From an uncultured Prevotellaceae bacterium (GTDB taxonomy: Bacteria > Bacteroidota > Bacteroidia > Bacteroidales > Bacteroidaceae), in contig CAMZHB010000001.1 of the NCBI GenBank assembly GCA_947306605.1, forward strand, positions 1 through 24,605: 24,605 bases of DNA, in the 5' to 3' direction. Shown here piece by piece: positions 1 to 7,811 of the stretch; the first letter of the stretch is position 1; each line of letters opens with the position of its first letter. A program made the translations under genes and the position numbers. The notes below the pieces were generated by a model. The model did no database searches, was not told the origin of the DNA, and saw nothing but the letters and a program-made list of their open reading frames with translations.

Positions 1-3000
1 TACCAGCTGACGGGCTACCCCGTGCTGCTGCCCAAGTTCGGTTTCTACGAAGGACACCTCAATGCCTACAACCACGACTACTGGAAAGAAAGTGAAAACG
101 GCATCCTCTTCGAGGACGGCAAGAAATATAAGGAAAGCCAACAGGACAACGGCGGCATCCGCGAATCGCTCAACGGCGAACTGCCGGGCAACTACCAGTT
201 CTCAGCCCGCGCCGTCATCGACCGCTACGAGAAACACGACATGCCGCTGGGATGGATTCTTCCCAACGACGGCTACGGCGCCGGCTACGGACAGACGGAA
301 ACACTCGACGGCAACATCGAAAACCTGCGGCAGTTCGGCGAATACGCCCGCAAGAAAGGTGTGGAAATCGGTCTGTGGACACAAAGCGACCTGCACCCCG
401 TGGACAGCATCAAGGCGTTGCTGCAACGTGACATCGAAAAAGAAATCGGCGTAGCCGGCGTGCGCGTGCTCAAGACCGACGTGGCCTGGGTGGGCGACGG
501 CTACTCCTTCGGCCTGAACGGCATCAGCGAAGTGGCCGGACTCATGCCGAAACTCGGCAACCACGCCCGTCCCTTCATCATCACCCTCGACGGATGGGCC
601 GGCACACAACGCTACGGCGGCGTGTGGACCGGCGACCAGACGGGCGGCAAATGGGAATACATCCGCTTCCACATCCCCACTTACATCGGCGCGGGACTGT
701 CGGGCATGCCTAACATCTCAAGCGATATGGACGGCATCTTCGGCGGCAAAAACATGCCCGTCAACGTGCGTGACTTCCAATGGAAGACGTTCACGCCAAT
801 GCAGCTCAATATGGACGGATGGGGCTCCAACGAGAAGTATCCGCACGCCCTGGGCGAGCCGGCCACCAGCATCAACCGCTCGTACCTGAAACTGAAGACC
901 ATCATCATGCCCTACATCTACACCATCGCCCACAGCGCCATCAAGGGCAAGCCCATGGTGAGGGTTATGTTCCTCGACTACCCCAACCAATACACGATGG
1001 GTAAACAGACGCAGTACCAGTTCATGTTCGGCCCATCCTTCCTCATTGCACCAGTCTACCAAAACACCAGGGCCGACGAGAAGGGCAACGACATCCGCAA
1101 CGGCATCTATCTGCCCGAAGGCCGCTGGTACGACATGTTCACCGGCAAGACCTACGACGGCGGTTGCATCCTCAACAATTACGACGTGCCCATCTGGAAA
1201 CTGCCCCTCTTCATCAAGGCCGGTAGCATCTTGCCAGTCACCTACGCCCACAACAATCCCAATCAGATCCGCAAGGGCATACGCTCCTACGAACTCTTCC
1301 CCTACGGCGAGAGCGAGTTCACTGAATACGACGACGACGGCAAGACCGATGCCTATCTGCGCGGCGACAGCGCCACCACATGTATCCGCTCCAGTTTGAA
1401 GAAGGACGTCGCCACCGTTATCATCGAACCCACGCAAGGACACTACGAAGGCATGGTGACACAAAAGAGCCTCACGCTGACCTTCAACGTGTCGAAGGAG
1501 CCCAAGAGCGTCACGGCACGTGTGAACGGCAAGAAAGTGAAGTTGCAGAAGACCACCAGCATGCAGGAATTCGGCAAACACAAGAATTCCTACTTCTATC
1601 TGGCCAAAACCGACCTAAACGGCTACAGCACGCCTGGCAGTCCGGCGTCGAAAGTCAAGCTGCCCGCCTGCCCCGTGATGTACGTCCGCATGGAAGCCTG
1701 CGACATTACAAAGACGACCATCGAAGTGACCGTAAAGGGCTACGAGTTCAACATTGACAACGGTCTCAGACAAAAGTCGGGCTCCCTCACCGTCCCGCAG
1801 AGCATAACCGTAAGCGACAGCGCCCGCCAAGCCTATAGTCTCACGCCCTCGTGGCAACCGGTGCCCAACGCCGACTACTACGAAATCCGTTACGACGGCA
1901 TAACCTACACGGGCATCCGGGACACGTACTTGAAGTTCGAAGACCTGCAACCCGAAACCGAATACGCTTTCGCCCTGCGCGCCGTAAACAAGGATGGCAG
2001 CAGCGACTGGACCGACTTCAAGGCCACCACGGCCGCCAACCCGCTCGAGTTTGCCATCCGCGGCATCACGGCCACTTGCACCGCACCGAGCCAGCCGGGC
2101 GAAGGTCTGAACAAACTCTTCGATCTTGACGAAAACACCATGTGGCACACCAAGTGGGACACCAAGGCCACGCCGTTCGAACTGGTCTGCGACCTGCACA
2201 GCGTCAACACCCTCGACCGCATGGAATACCTGCCGCGCCAAGTGGGCGTGAACGGCATACTGCTCGTGGGCAAGGTGGCCTACAGCATGGACAAGGCCAC
2301 ATGGGCCGAAGCCGGCAACTTCGCCTGGTCACGCGACATGATGAAGAAGACCTTCTCCTTCAAAGGCCAGCCGCAGGCACGCTACATCCGCCTCACCGTG
2401 GAACGCGCTTACGGCGAATACGGGTCGGGGCAGGAACTCTACGTCTTCCGCCAGCCCGGCTCACCCAGTTACATCCCCGGCGACATCAACGCCGACGGAC
2501 AGATCGACGAGAACGACCTCACGTCGTACCTCAACTACACAGGCCTGCGTCAGGGCGACAAAGACTTTGAAGGCTATGTGAGCAAGGGCGACATCAACGG
2601 CAACGGCCTCATCGACGCCTACGACATCTCCAACGCCGCCGTCGAAACAGGCGGCAAAGCCAGAACCAACGACAACGAGCCCGTAGCCGGCAAACTGCTG
2701 CTGGTTCCCGACAAGAAGACGTACCGCACCGGCGAGACCGTCACCGTCACCGTACGCGGCTTCGGACTGACCAACGTCAACGCCCTCAGTTTCGCCCTGC
2801 CCTACGTCCCCGCCGAATACGAATACCTCGGCATGGACCTCGGCGATGCCGTCAAAGCCATGCGCGATTTCACCAACGACCGGCTCCATTCCAACGGCCA
2901 AAAGGCTCTCTACCCCACCCTCGTCAACGTGGGCGACCGGCCCGCACTCAACGGCAGCGCCGACCTCTTCACCCTGCGTTTCCGCGCCGCCAAAGCCGGA

Positions 3001-3066
3001 GCCTTCACTCTCCAGATGAAAGACGCCCTGCTGGTCGACAAGAACCTCCTTTCCGTCTCCTTCTAG
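1..3066 (+). CDS. GH31 family glycoside hydrolase, multimodular, 5' end cut by window
   Basis: The frame is open from base 1, so the true start lies upstream; numbering here counts the codon at 1-3 as residue 1. The entry sequence YQLTGYPVLLPKFGF resembles the start of a GH31 barrel. The likely nucleophile is Asp160 in LKTDVAWVGDGY and the likely acid/base is Asp212 in WTGDQTGG. The barrel and its C-terminal beta domain run to about residue 590. Then come a fibronectin III-like module (about 600-680), an F5/8 type C-like module (about 682-820), a dockerin-like pair of calcium loops (GDINADGQID and GDINGNGLID, about 827-885) and a cohesin-like beta domain to the stop. GH31 enzymes cleave alpha-linked glycosides with retention. 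The residues around the two aspartates recall the GH31 alpha-N-acetylgalactosaminidase branch, which would imply mucin-type substrates; this is a recollection, not an alignment. It is probably secreted, but the signal peptide is out of view. Confidence 0.88.
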   Translation, partial: YQLTGYPVLLPKFGFYEGHLNAYNHDYWKESENGILFEDGKKYKESQQDNGGIRESLNGELPGNYQFSARAVIDRYEKHDMPLGWILPNDGYGAGYGQTETLDGNIENLRQFGEYARKKGVEIGLWTQSDLHPVDSIKALLQRDIEKEIGVAGVRVLKTDVAWVGDGYSFGLNGISEVAGLMPKLGNHARPFIITLDGWAGTQRYGGVWTGDQTGGKWEYIRFHIPTYIGAGLSGMPNISSDMDGIFGGKNMPVNVRDFQWKTFTPMQLNMDGWGSNEKYPHALGEPATSINRSYLKLKTIIMPYIYTIAHSAIKGKPMVRVMFLDYPNQYTMGKQTQYQFMFGPSFLIAPVYQNTRADEKGNDIRNGIYLPEGRWYDMFTGKTYDGGCILNNYDVPIWKLPLFIKAGSILPVTYAHNNPNQIRKGIRSYELFPYGESEFTEYDDDGKTDAYLRGDSATTCIRSSLKKDVATVIIEPTQGHYEGMVTQKSLTLTFNVSKEPKSVTARVNGKKVKLQKTTSMQEFGKHKNSYFYLAKTDLNGYSTPGSPASKVKLPACPVMYVRMEACDITKTTIEVTVKGYEFNIDNGLRQKSGSLTVPQSITVSDSARQAYSLTPSWQPVPNADYYEIRYDGITYTGIRDTYLKFEDLQPETEYAFALRAVNKDGSSDWTDFKATTAANPLEFAIRGITATCTAPSQPGEGLNKLFDLDENTMWHTKWDTKATPFELVCDLHSVNTLDRMEYLPRQVGVNGILLVGKVAYSMDKATWAEAGNFAWSRDMMKKTFSFKGQPQARYIRLTVERAYGEYGSGQELYVFRQPGSPSYIPGDINADGQIDENDLTSYLNYTGLRQGDKDFEGYVSKGDINGNGLIDAYDISNAAVETGGKARTNDNEPVAGKLLLVPDKKTYRTGETVTVTVRGFGLTNVNALSFALPYVPAEYEYLGMDLGDAVKAMRDFTNDRLHSNGQKALYPTLVNVGDRPALNGSADLFTLRFRAAKAGAFTLQMKDALLVDKNLLSVSF

Positions 3067-3171
3067 AGTACGACACACAGTTGCCGTTTTCGCAACGGGA
3101 GCGAGCTCCAGCAGACGAGACTTTGACATTTCAGAAATATCTGAAAATCCACGTTACCAAAAATACGAAAA

Positions 3172-3209
3172 CAGAAACGGCGTTTCAAAATTTTGAAACG
3201 CCGTTTCTG
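3172..3209. repeat. 38-bp perfect palindrome between convergent genes (modular repeat family, copy 1)
   Basis: Two 19-base arms (3172-3190 and 3191-3209) are exact reverse complements, centred on AAAATTTT and reading CAGAAACGGCGTTTCAAAA on the left. Nine bases later a half copy, ACGCCGTCTCTG (3219-3230), follows. The same arrangement with the same spacing recurs at 12198-12256. On the minus strand the palindrome is followed by a T-rich stretch, so it may also terminate the queA-NUDIX transcript. The remaining bases between the GH31 stop and the NUDIX stop show no gene. Confidence 0.85.
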
Positions 3210-3280
3210 CGCGCCAAGACGCCGTCTCTGCAGCCCGAAGCCCCACCTCCGTTTTTCCAAATGCCCATCACCCTTGACAG

Positions 3281-3793
3281 CTAAGACAACGACGGCAGAA
3301 CGATGTCGCACCACTCGCTTTCGAAGTTAGGTGTGAAAATGCCCTTGCCAAGGCTCTCCCCAATTTCCTGGCGCGACCAGAAACGGCCGCCGGCCAGTTC
3401 GGTAGTGTCGGGACGGATGGGCCGGTCATAGACAGCGGTGTGGACAAACACCAGTTCGCGCTCACGCTGCGAGTCATACACATACTGCGCAATGCGCCTG
3501 GGTTCGTAATCCGTGATACCCAGTTCCTCCCGCACCTCGCGCCGCAGCGCCTGCTCCACGTTCTCGCCCAGGTCCACGTGTCCCCCACAGGCCGTGTCCC
3601 ACTTGCCCGGCTGGATGTCCTTCCACTCCGGCCGCTTCTGCAAATACACGTCGCCCGCCGTGTTGAACACGTGCAGATGCACCACCGGATGCAGCAACCG
3701 GCTGCCGCCGTGGCACTCGCGGCGCGTGGCCGCCCCTGTCAAATTGCCGTTCTCGTCCACCAGCGGGAGCATATCGTCAAGAGAATCTATCAT
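3281..3793 (-). CDS. NUDIX hydrolase (Idi/YfcD-like)
   Basis: The 170-residue protein carries a complete NUDIX box at residues 71-93: Gly71, Glu77, then REVREELGI at 85-93, matching GX5EX7REUXEEXGU. NUDIX enzymes cleave nucleoside diphosphates linked to another group, using a metal held by the box glutamates. The N-terminus (LPLVDENGNLTGAATRRECH) and HPVVHLHVF resemble the group that includes isopentenyl-diphosphate isomerase-like and YfcD-like proteins, so the substrate is open. I chose the ATG at 3793 because it starts just before the conserved N-terminus; upstream in-frame codons run back over the end of queA and look non-coding in this frame. It lies 25 bases after queA on the same strand and is probably cotranscribed with it. 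Confidence 0.85.
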   Translation of the reverse strand: MIDSLDDMLPLVDENGNLTGAATRRECHGGSRLLHPVVHLHVFNTAGDVYLQKRPEWKDIQPGKWDTACGGHVDLGENVEQALRREVREELGITDYEPRRIAQYVYDSQRERELVFVHTAVYDRPIRPDTTELAGGRFWSRQEIGESLGKGIFTPNFESEWCDIVLPSLS

Positions 3794-3818
3794 GAGAGTT
3801 GAGATTTGAAAATTCGAA

Positions 3819-5048
3819 TCATGGCATGAGCAGCGAGCTGTCGCCGTAGCTGAGGAAACGGAAGTCATGGCTGAGGGCATAGTCGTAGGCACGGCGCCAG
3901 TCGTCGCCTATGAAGGCGGAGACGAGCAGAAGCAGCGTGCTCTTGGGCATGTGGAAGTTGGTGACCATGCGCTCCACGATGTGATAGGTATAGCCCGGGG
4001 CGATGATGATTTGGGTCGAGGAGTGCAAGGCATTGAGACCGTTACTTCGGAGCCATTCGACAATGGCCTGCAGGGCATCAGTCACAGGTGTGTCGCGCCA
4101 TTCGGCAGGCAAGTCATAAGGTTCCCACTGTGCCACGTGCAGAGCGTTCTCCGGGAGATTGGGATTGCGAAGCAACTTTATACCTATATAATATAAACTC
4201 TCCAGAGTGCGCACGCTGGTCGTGCCAACGGCAGTGCAATGGCCGCCGTGACGGATAAGGCGCTCCAGGCTGTCGCGCGAAACAAAGATGTATTCCGAGT
4301 GCATCTCGTGACCGGCGATTTCTTCGCTCTTCACGGGACGGAACGTGCCGGCACCGACGTGAAGCGTGATTTCGTCGCACACGATGTGGCGGGCTTCGAG
4401 GGCACGGAACACACGCTCCGTGAAATGCAGTCCGGCAGTGGGTGCAGCCACGCTGCCTTCAATCTTCGAATAGACCGTCTGGTAGGTTTCCTTGTCCTGC
4501 TCTTCGGTGTCGCGGTTCAGGTAAGGCGGAATGGGCAGTTCACCCACCGCTTCGAGCACTTCTGCAAAGGTGAGCGAAACGTCGTCCCATTCGAAACGTA
4601 CCACCTCGCCCGTGCCCTGCGTTTCCACCACCTCGGCCGTCAGCGTCACCTGACCACCGGCATGCGGTATCGTGCGCTCCAGACGTCCCTGCTTCCATTT
4701 CTTACGGTTGCCGACCAGGCAAATCCATTGACACGCGCCCCGGCTATCGAAGTTCTGCTGATATTCGTGCGGTGTGTGAGGTTCCAGGCAGAAGATTTCG
4801 ATGAGGGCACCGGTGTCCTTACGGAAATGAAGGCGGGCCTGGATGACTTTCGTGTTGTTGAACACCATCAGACTGTCAGCGGGCAACAGCGAGGGCAGGT
4901 CGGTGAAAGGACTGCTGGAGATTTTGCCTTTGTCGTACACCAGCAGTTTCGACCCGTCGCGGCCCGGCACGGGATAGCGCGCGATGCGGTCGTCGGGCAG
5001 CGGGTAGTCGTAGTCGTCGATGCGGATATGCTTTGTGTCGTAAGCCAT
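3819..5048 (-). CDS. queA: S-adenosylmethionine:tRNA ribosyltransferase-isomerase
   Basis: QueA transfers and isomerises the ribosyl part of S-adenosylmethionine onto 7-aminomethyl-7-deazaguanine in tRNA, giving epoxyqueuosine at the wobble position of GUN anticodons. The 409-residue product shows the family landmarks in order: DYDYPLPDDRIARYP near the N-terminus, NNTKVIQARLHF, SVAAPTAGLHFTE, HVGAGTFRPV, VGTTSVRTLES and VTNFHMPKSTLLLLVSAF. It is longer than the roughly 356-residue E. coli enzyme, with extra sequence in the N-terminal half, as I recall for Bacteroidetes homologues. The ATG at 5048 sits just downstream of a TAnnTTTG box. No other queuosine gene is in the window; the downstream NUDIX gene has no known link to the pathway. 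Confidence 0.95.
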   Translation of the reverse strand: MAYDTKHIRIDDYDYPLPDDRIARYPVPGRDGSKLLVYDKGKISSSPFTDLPSLLPADSLMVFNNTKVIQARLHFRKDTGALIEIFCLEPHTPHEYQQNFDSRGACQWICLVGNRKKWKQGRLERTIPHAGGQVTLTAEVVETQGTGEVVRFEWDDVSLTFAEVLEAVGELPIPPYLNRDTEEQDKETYQTVYSKIEGSVAAPTAGLHFTERVFRALEARHIVCDEITLHVGAGTFRPVKSEEIAGHEMHSEYIFVSRDSLERLIRHGGHCTAVGTTSVRTLESLYYIGIKLLRNPNLPENALHVAQWEPYDLPAEWRDTPVTDALQAIVEWLRSNGLNALHSSTQIIIAPGYTYHIVERMVTNFHMPKSTLLLLVSAFIGDDWRRAYDYALSHDFRFLSYGDSSLLMP

Positions 5049-5067
5049 GGATTTGTTTTAGCGACTG

Positions 5068-5075
5068 CAAAAGTA
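5068..5075 (-). promoter_or_regulatory. Probable promoter -7 box of queA (TACTTTTG)
   Basis: On the minus strand the sequence TACTTTTG matches the Bacteroidetes primary-sigma -7 consensus TAnnTTTG. It would place the transcript start near 5061, about 13 bases before the queA ATG. I see no clear -33 TTTG at the usual distance, so confidence is moderate. Confidence 0.55.
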
Positions 5076-5109
5076 CATTTTTATTATGTTGTGGGACGAC
5101 ATTCCGGCA

Positions 5110-5141
5110 CAAAAAATCTGCGGCTGTCGCCAGCCGCAGAT
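5110..5141 (-). terminator. Rho-independent terminator of the sigma factor gene
   Basis: On the minus strand an 11-base stem (ATCTGCGGCTG pairing with CAGCCGCAGAT, 5141-5116) encloses a four-base loop and is followed at once by six Ts. It lies 45 bases past the sigma factor stop and just ahead of the queA promoter box, separating two genes that read in the same direction. Confidence 0.9.
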
Positions 5142-5185
5142 AACATATTTAACCATTAAAACCTTTGCGAATGTACGTCCGGGGA

Positions 5186-6043
5186 TTAGAAATACTTCTT
5201 CAGCATTTGGATGGACGCGTTCTCGCGCAGCCGGCGCAAGGCGCGTTCTTTGATCTGGCGCACGCGTTCACGGGTTAGGTTCAGCGAATTGGCCACTTCC
5301 TCTGCCGTCATTTCTGGGTGACCGATACCGAAGAGCATTTTCAGCACAATCTGTTCGCGGTCGGAGAGGATGCTCAGTGCGGCCTCGAGGTCGTTGGAGA
5401 GCGACTCCTGTTCCATGCTGTTGTCGGTGGTCGGTGCGTCTTCGTCGGTCATCACGTCGATCATGGCGCTTGATTCGTCATTTTGGAACGGTGCGTCCAC
5501 GCTCACCTTCTTGCCGTTGGCGCCCATGGCCTCGGCGATTTTGTCCTCCGACGTTTCCATCAGTTCAGCCAGTTCCTGTACCGAAGGACGGCGCTGGTGT
5601 TTCTGTTCAAATTCCACTCTTGCCTTACTCAATTTACTTTGGAAACCCACCTGATTCAGCGGCATCCGCACAATGCGGCTCTGTTCCGAGATGGCCTGCA
5701 GAATGCTCTGGCGTATCCACCACACGGCATAGGAGATGAACTTGAAGCCTCGCGTTTCGTCAAACTTCTGGGCGGCTTTAATCAATCCCACGTTACCTTC
5801 GTCAATCAAATCGTTCAGAGCGAGTCCCTGGTTCTGATACTGCTTGGCCACGCTGACCACAAAGCGCAGGTTGGCTTTCGTCAGTTTGTCGAGAGCCTTC
5901 TGGTCGCCTTTGTGAATGCGCTGGGCGAGTTCCACTTCCTGGTCGGTCGTGATCAGTTCCTCGCGGCCTATCTCCACCAAGTACTTGTCGAGAGCGGCGC
6001 TCTGACGGTTCGTAATACTTTTGTTGATTTTAAGTTGACGCAT
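5186..6043 (-). CDS. rpoD: RNA polymerase primary sigma factor (sigma-70 family, Bacteroidetes short form)
   Basis: This 285-residue sigma factor directs RNA polymerase to housekeeping promoters. Regions visible in order: a short region 1.2 (LDKYLVEIGREELITTDQE), region 2 with LRFVVSVAKQYQNQGL and DLIDEGNVGLIKAAQKFD, the -10 recognition part FISYAVWWIRQSILQAI, region 3 from about residue 130, and region 4.2 with the helix-turn-helix TAEEVANSLNLTRERVRQI. It lacks region 1.1, as does the primary sigma factor of Bacteroidetes (about 287 residues in Bacteroides), which reads TTTG/TAnnTTTG rather than the E. coli boxes. Those boxes occur in front of several genes in this window. The gene has its own promoter-like box and a strong terminator, so it appears monocistronic. 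Confidence 0.95.
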   Translation of the reverse strand: MRQLKINKSITNRQSAALDKYLVEIGREELITTDQEVELAQRIHKGDQKALDKLTKANLRFVVSVAKQYQNQGLALNDLIDEGNVGLIKAAQKFDETRGFKFISYAVWWIRQSILQAISEQSRIVRMPLNQVGFQSKLSKARVEFEQKHQRRPSVQELAELMETSEDKIAEAMGANGKKVSVDAPFQNDESSAMIDVMTDEDAPTTDNSMEQESLSNDLEAALSILSDREQIVLKMLFGIGHPEMTAEEVANSLNLTRERVRQIKERALRRLRENASIQMLKKYF

Positions 6044-6064
6044 ATAACTTCATTTATTAGCCTT

Positions 6065-6100
6065 TCGCACCAGTACGCACGGGTGCGAGATGCAAAATTA
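6065..6100 (-). promoter_or_regulatory. rpoD -7 box and leader hairpin
   Basis: On the minus strand TAATTTTG (6100-6093) matches TAnnTTTG and predicts a start near 6086, giving a leader of about 43 bases before the ATG at 6043. The 5' end of that leader contains a perfect 7-base inverted repeat, TCGCACC (6088-6082) with GGTGCGA (6071-6065), around a ten-base loop. No convincing -33 box is seen. Confidence 0.55.
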
Positions 6101-6281
6101 TAAAATATTTTTCTTATACGCGCCGACAAAAACCGCTTTTTTCGAGCCGTGACGAAAGAAAAATATCTTCGGGCATGCAACGCATCGTCACTACGGCCGT
6201 TTTGACATCTGGCCGGGCCAATTTCAGCCCTTTCATACCACAAGGCACGATTTACAGGCTCCCCTACCCGACTTTTACGCA

Positions 6282-6340
6282 CAGAAGTGGGACTTCAAAA
6301 ATTACAAACGGCGTCTCAGAATTTTGAAGTCCCACTTCTG
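6282..6340. repeat. Palindromic repeat with 19-bp arms (modular repeat family, copy 2)
   Basis: The arm CAGAAGTGGGACTTCAAAA (6282-6300) is exactly complementary to 6322-6340. The 21-base spacer contains ACGGCGTCTCAGAATTTT, a degenerate half of the other module seen at 3172 and 12198. It lies between divergent promoters, so it is not at a gene 3' end. Confidence 0.8.
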
Positions 6341-6437
6341 CAAAACCAAATCACGTTCGTTCCGCCCATGACGTACCGGAAAAGCGCGACGGTGGAGCAA
6401 ATTCGCGGCACACGGCCTTCAACTCTCAATTAATTTG

Positions 6438-6445
6438 TAACTTTG
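6438..6445 (+). promoter_or_regulatory. Probable -7 box of the DUF2027-Smr gene (TAACTTTG)
   Basis: TAACTTTG fits TAnnTTTG and lies 24 bases before the ATG at 6470. No good -33 TTTG is found at 19-21 bases upstream. Confidence 0.5.
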
Positions 6446-6469
6446 TAACTCAAAACAGCAACGAAGACA

Positions 6470-7561
6470 ATGAAAATAGGAGATAAAGTTCGTTTTCTGA
6501 ACGAAATAGGCGGCGGAGTCGTCACCGGCTTCCAGGACAAAGGCATTGTGCTGGTGCAAGACGCCGACGGGTTCGACATTCCCGTACGCGTCAGCGAATG
6601 TGTGGTGGTGGAAGAGAAAAACGCCGCCAAACTGGCCTCGACAGAACCTGAAACGCCCCGGCCTACGCCGGCATCCCCGGCCACCACGCCCGAGCCGGCG
6701 CGACAGCCACAGGCTCCCGTGCCCCACGCCACACTCACCGTCGAACGCACGGGCGGCGACGTGCTCAACGTGTTCATGTGCTTCGTGCCGGTGGAAATCA
6801 CGACATTGAGCCAAACGGAATTCGACGTATATCTTGTCAACGACAGCAACTACTGGCTCGACTTCGTCTACCTCAGCGGCGAAGGCAGCAACTGGATGCT
6901 GCGCCAACGCGGCACGGCCGAGCCCAACACCAAAGTATTCGTCGAAACCGTCGGCCGCGACGTGCTCAACGACCTGAAACACGTGTGCCTCCAAATGTCC
7001 GCCTACAAGGAAGAACGCACATTCCGGCTGAAACCCGCGCTCAGCGTGGAGCTACGCCCCGACCTCACCAAGTTCTACAAGTTGCACACGTTTGCTCCCA
7101 ACGACTTCTTCAACGAACGGGTGCTCACATGGAATTTCATCCGCAACGACCAACCCGAGCACCAGGTATTTGCCAACGCCGACGACTTGCGCGAAGCATT
7201 GCTCGGAGGAAACACCAGGGACGACTACGACACGCGTCCGCACATCCACGCCATTGCCAAGAAACCGTCGCGGGAAGACGAGCCCGAAGTCATCGACCTC
7301 CATGCCGCCGAACTGCTCGAAACCACGCGCGGCATGTCGCCCGCCGACATCCTCGGATACCAGCTCGACGTGTTCCGCAAGAAAATGAACGAACACCGCA
7401 ACCAGAAGGGCAAAAAACTCATCTTCATCCACGGCAAGGGACAGGGCACCCTGCGCAACGCCGTACTGCGCGAACTGCAACTGAAGTACAAATCGTGCAC
7501 CAGCCAGGACGCGTCGTTCCGCGAGTACGGGTTCGGAGCCACCATGGTCATTATCCATTGA
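6470..7561 (+). CDS. DUF2027 domain and Smr domain protein
   Basis: The 363-residue protein begins with a compact beta-rich segment (MKIGDKVRFLNEIGGGVVTG, residues 1-48) followed by a proline- and alanine-rich linker to about residue 90, then the DUF2027 core (about 90-240). The C-terminus is a Smr domain with the two hallmark motifs, DLHA at 276 and HGKGQGTLR from His321. Smr domains of MutS2 and related proteins bind or nick nucleic acids at branched structures or on RNA; whether this one is a nuclease is not shown. The DUF2027-Smr architecture is, to my knowledge, characteristic of Bacteroidetes. There is no signal peptide, so it should be cytoplasmic. It stands alone, with 250 bases before the next gene. 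Confidence 0.88.
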   Translation: MKIGDKVRFLNEIGGGVVTGFQDKGIVLVQDADGFDIPVRVSECVVVEEKNAAKLASTEPETPRPTPASPATTPEPARQPQAPVPHATLTVERTGGDVLNVFMCFVPVEITTLSQTEFDVYLVNDSNYWLDFVYLSGEGSNWMLRQRGTAEPNTKVFVETVGRDVLNDLKHVCLQMSAYKEERTFRLKPALSVELRPDLTKFYKLHTFAPNDFFNERVLTWNFIRNDQPEHQVFANADDLREALLGGNTRDDYDTRPHIHAIAKKPSREDEPEVIDLHAAELLETTRGMSPADILGYQLDVFRKKMNEHRNQKGKKLIFIHGKGQGTLRNAVLRELQLKYKSCTSQDASFREYGFGATMVIIH

Positions 7562-7776
7562 AACAGCAACCGTCCCGCCGTCTCACCGAAGACCTCCGTC
7601 CCCTTACCGGAAACCGATTTGCGCAACGGATTTAGCAAGCTGCTGACATCACTTTTGGAAACCGCGTCATCGCCCTATTCACAAAGAGTTACGAAAGAAA
7701 CCGCCACCTCTGGAATTTTTTCTGAAAAAATCGCGTTTTTTCCGCTCCGGATTACTTACATCTGAAAAAAACTTCG

Positions 7777-7784
7777 TATTTTTG
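7777..7784 (+). promoter_or_regulatory. Probable -7 box of the fasciclin lipoprotein gene (TATTTTTG)
   Basis: TATTTTTG fits TAnnTTTG and ends 27 bases before the ATG at 7812. Its presence argues against a start at the upstream in-frame TTG at 7782, which lies inside the box. The preceding 7562-7776 stretch shows no gene. Confidence 0.55.
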
Positions 7785-7811
7785 AAGCCGATTTCAAGAA
7801 ACGAGTGCACA

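Larger units (their letters stand above)
6044..6469. other. Divergent intergenic region between rpoD and the DUF2027 gene
   Basis: This 426-base gap holds the rpoD promoter box and leader hairpin on the left, an imperfectly preserved palindromic repeat in the middle (6282-6340) and the -7 box of the DUF2027 gene on the right (6438-6445). I found no credible reading frame or RNA gene in the remaining parts, roughly 6121-6280 and 6341-6437. Confidence 0.6.

Noticed and set aside
718..1581. Long minus-strand open frame (287 codons) inside the GH31 gene
   Set aside because: It is antisense to a strongly supported glycosidase, its translation is low-complexity Val/Ala/Gly-rich, and no family is recognisable. 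It is a by-product of GC-rich codon use.
3172..3209. Treating all five palindromes as ordinary terminators
   Set aside because: Most lack a following T-run on the relevant strand and two lie between divergent genes, although copies 1 and 3 may also serve as terminators.
7708..7735. Inverted T/A-rich stretch (TTTTTTC then GAAAAAA) downstream of the Smr gene
   Set aside because: The loop would be only about one base and the stem almost wholly A-T, so it is unlikely to form an RNA hairpin or terminator.
7782..7811. Upstream TTG start for the fasciclin lipoprotein
   Set aside because: It lies inside the predicted -7 box and would put ten polar residues before the signal peptide; the ATG at 7812 starts a normal leader.
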